A stretch of 64,000 bases of DNA, taken from Primorskyibacter aestuariivivens (GTDB lineage: Bacteria > Pseudomonadota > Alphaproteobacteria > Rhodobacterales > Rhodobacteraceae). The notes under the pieces were generated by a model. It saw only the letters and a list, made by a program, of their open reading frames with translations. It was not told the origin of the DNA and did no database searches. Shown here piece by piece: positions 62,431 to 64,000 of this stretch; the stretch's first letter is position 1, and every line of letters starts with the position of its first letter. Where the stretch lies: the NCBI RefSeq assembly GCF_028023675.1, contig NZ_JAQIOZ010000002.1, forward strand, positions 1-64,000. Direction: 5' to 3'. A program made the translations under genes and the position numbers.

Positions 62431-63531
62431 CTACAGAGCGCGCCTCCGCCACACCGTCATGACATCCGCCCCAACCGGGCGCAGCGCGGCCCGCGTGAAG
62501 CGTTGTGCCTCACCCAGCCGTTCGATGCCCAGCGCGCCCAGCGCCGGTTGCCCCTCGGCCCCCAGCGCCATTCCGGCGGTAAAGGTGATAAGCTCGTCCA
62601 CCAGACCCGCCGAGAGAAGTGAGGCCGCCAGTTGCCCGCCGCCTTCGCAGAACACCCGCGTCAGACCAGCCGCGCCGAGGCCTTGCAAAACGGACCGCAT
62701 GTCGATCTGGCGACCCGACAGGCTGCATTCGATCAGCGTCGCGCCCAGACCTTCCCACGCCTGCTTCAGCAGCGGGTCGGCATCCGAGCCATGGCAGAGC
62801 CAGACCGGTACGTCATTGGCGGTTTTGGCCAGTTGGCTCATCAGCGGCACATCCAGACGGCGTGACACGACCACCCGTACCGGTTGGCGCGTCACGCCCA
62901 TGTCGCGGACGGTGAGCGACGGGTCATCGGCCCGCGCCGTGCCGGCCCCGACCATCACCGCGTCATGGCTGGCACGCTGCGCATGAACCATGCGGCGCGC
63001 CTCAGACCCGGTGATCCACTGGCTTTCGCCGGTGGCCGTGGCGATGCGCCCGTCCAGCGTGGTGGCAAGTTTCAGGGTCAGAAAGGGCCGCCCCTGTTCC
63101 TGTTTGAAGAAAAACCCGGCGTGATCGCGCGCGGCCTCTTCAAAGCCCGGTCCGGTGATCACCTCGATCCCCGCCGCGCGCAGCATGGCAAAGCCCTGTC
63201 CGGCGACACGCGGGTCGCGGTCCTCGAAAGGCGCCACGACACGGGCCACCCCGGCCTTGATCAGCGCCTCGGCGCAGGGCGGTGTCTGGCCATGATGTGC
63301 ACAGGGTTCCAGCGTGACATAGACGGTGGCCCCACGGGCCAATTCCCCCGCCTGCGCCAATGCCTCGGTCTCGGCATGGGGCCGACCGCCCGGTTGGGTC
63401 CAGCCGCGCCCGACAACGCGGTCGCCCTGCACGATCACACAGCCCACCGCCGGGTTGGGCCAGCAATTGCCCTGCCCCCGCCGCCCCAATCGCAGCGCAT
63501 GCGCCATGTGGCGGCGGTGGTCGTCGCTCAT
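62431..63531 (-). CDS. ribD: bifunctional riboflavin deaminase/reductase
   Basis: This 366-residue protein catalyses the second and third steps of riboflavin synthesis. The N-terminal deaminase has zinc ligands H52, C77 and C86 with catalytic E54 (PHAETEAL, LEPCAHHGQTPPCAEAL). The reductase domain from ~150 contains FLTLKLATTLDGRIA, GAGTARADDPSLTVR and FCEGGGQLAASLL. The ATG at 63531 is used. It lies just downstream of nrdR on the same strand, 7 nt away. Confidence 0.97.
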   Translation of the reverse strand: MSDDHRRHMAHALRLGRRGQGNCWPNPAVGCVIVQGDRVVGRGWTQPGGRPHAETEALAQAGELARGATVYVTLEPCAHHGQTPPCAEALIKAGVARVVAPFEDRDPRVAGQGFAMLRAAGIEVITGPGFEEAARDHAGFFFKQEQGRPFLTLKLATTLDGRIATATGESQWITGSEARRMVHAQRASHDAVMVGAGTARADDPSLTVRDMGVTRQPVRVVVSRRLDVPLMSQLAKTANDVPVWLCHGSDADPLLKQAWEGLGATLIECSLSGRQIDMRSVLQGLGAAGLTRVFCEGGGQLAASLLSAGLVDELITFTAGMALGAEGQPALGALGIERLGEAQRFTRAALRPVGADVMTVWRRRAL

Positions 63532-63538
63532 ACCGGTG

Positions 63539-64000
63539 TCAGCTCTCGGTGCCCGGGTCGGGGCGCAGTTCGCTGACGAATTTGTCGAAATCGTCAGCGG
63601 CCTGGAAGTTCTTGTAAACGCTGGCAAAACGCACATAGGCCACGGTGTCGATCCGGGCCAATGCCTCCATCACGATCTCGCCGATCTGCTTGGAGGGGAT
63701 GTCGGTCTCGCCCATGCTTTCGAGACGCCGCACGATCCCGGAAATCATCTGGTCGATGCGTTCGGGTTCGACGGGGCGTTTCTGCATCGAGATGCGGATC
63801 GAGCGTTCCAGCTTGTCGCGGTCGAAATCCTCGCGGCGGCCGTTGGATTTGATCACCACAAGGTCGCGCAGCTGGACGCGCTCATAGGTGGTAAAGCGTC
63901 CGCCACAGGCCGGGCAAAAGCGCCTGCGCCGGATGGAGACATGGTCCTCGGCTGGCCTGGAATCCTTGACCTGGGTGTCGATATTTCCGCAAAACGGGCA
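63539..64000 (-). CDS. nrdR: transcriptional repressor NrdR (partial, start beyond window)
   Basis: 153 residues of a ~155-residue protein; only about two N-terminal codons are outside the window. The zinc ribbon cysteines are readable as CPFC near the edge and [14 protein letters not shown]. The ATP-cone domain follows with [20 protein letters not shown] and [15 protein letters not shown]. It represses ribonucleotide reductase genes. The in-frame start at 63859 would cut off the zinc finger and is rejected. Confidence 0.96.
   Translation of the reverse strand, partial: CPFCGNIDTQVKDSRPAEDHVSIRRRRFCPACGGRFTTYERVQLRDLVVIKSNGRREDFDRDKLERSIRISMQKRPVEPERIDQMISGIVRRLESMGETDIPSKQIGEIVMEALARIDTVAYVRFASVYKNFQAADDFDKFVSELRPDPGTES

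Overview
The window looks like a chromosomal segment of a marine-type Rhodobacteraceae (Roseobacter-group) alphaproteobacterium. The support is high GC, tightly packed and often overlapping genes, and lineage-typical neighbours: CarD next to FdxA, a SUV3-like helicase next to an S4 protein, GapR (DUF2312), DUF2155-MlaD-NDUFA12, ScfR-type regulator, YeeE/YedE pair, and nrdR-ribD at the right edge. Most of it is housekeeping or conserved accessory sequence. I saw no phage, transposase, CRISPR array, rRNA or tRNA.

Layout: 0-8 kb carries O-acetylhomoserine sulfhydrylase, a secreted histidine phosphatase, a SIMPL protein, a ~1030-residue single-pass membrane protein with a PilP/GspC-like C-terminus, and 4-hydroxyphenylpyruvate dioxygenase divergent from an Lrp/AsnC regulator. 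8-16 kb: a small two-TM protein, a KefB-type antiporter, CarD, a candidate sRNA, FdxA, S4 protein, helicase and TPR protein. 16-24 kb: SCP2 protein, hydrolase, a two-gene exonuclease/ATP-dependent ligase module, PepF, an EF-hand protein, IMPACT and DksA-type proteins, a glutathione peroxidase and a hydrolase lacking its nucleophile. 24-34 kb: two adjacent LysM-plus-solute-binding proteins, an M15-like peptidase, a VOC protein, XseA, PurD, HemJ, GapR, small proteins, and PmpA-PmpB-sulfurtransferase. 34-40 kb: a FliM/FliN-type protein, then an operon of response regulator, small membrane protein and SSF-fused histidine kinase, then an ScfR-type regulator. 40-48 kb: a five-gene Liv-type ABC transporter with an acyl-CoA synthetase convergent on it. 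47.8-55 kb: AccB, AccC, Aat, DUF2155, MlaD, NDUFA12, a TetR-CPBP pair, ClpX and ClpP. 55-64 kb: a FAD-domain protein of the photolyase family with atypical domain order, RibE, capsule genes (KpsS, OM export lipoprotein, KpsC), RibD and NrdR (cut by the window end).

Intergenic DNA holds the less expected signals: (i) paired back-to-back palindromes at 10689-10732, 31044-31090 and 62298-62344, all between convergent genes; (ii) a 33-nt element next to a G/C hairpin, present at 55-87 and inverted at 56752-56784; (iii) a ~104-nt nested inverted repeat at 62115-62218; (iv) an orphan promoter plus intrinsic terminator between fdxA and carD, suggesting a ~115-nt RNA; and (v) dyads or repeats at several regulator promoters (Lrp, TetR, ScfR, PmpAB).

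All functional calls come from reading protein motifs by eye. No database search was run.
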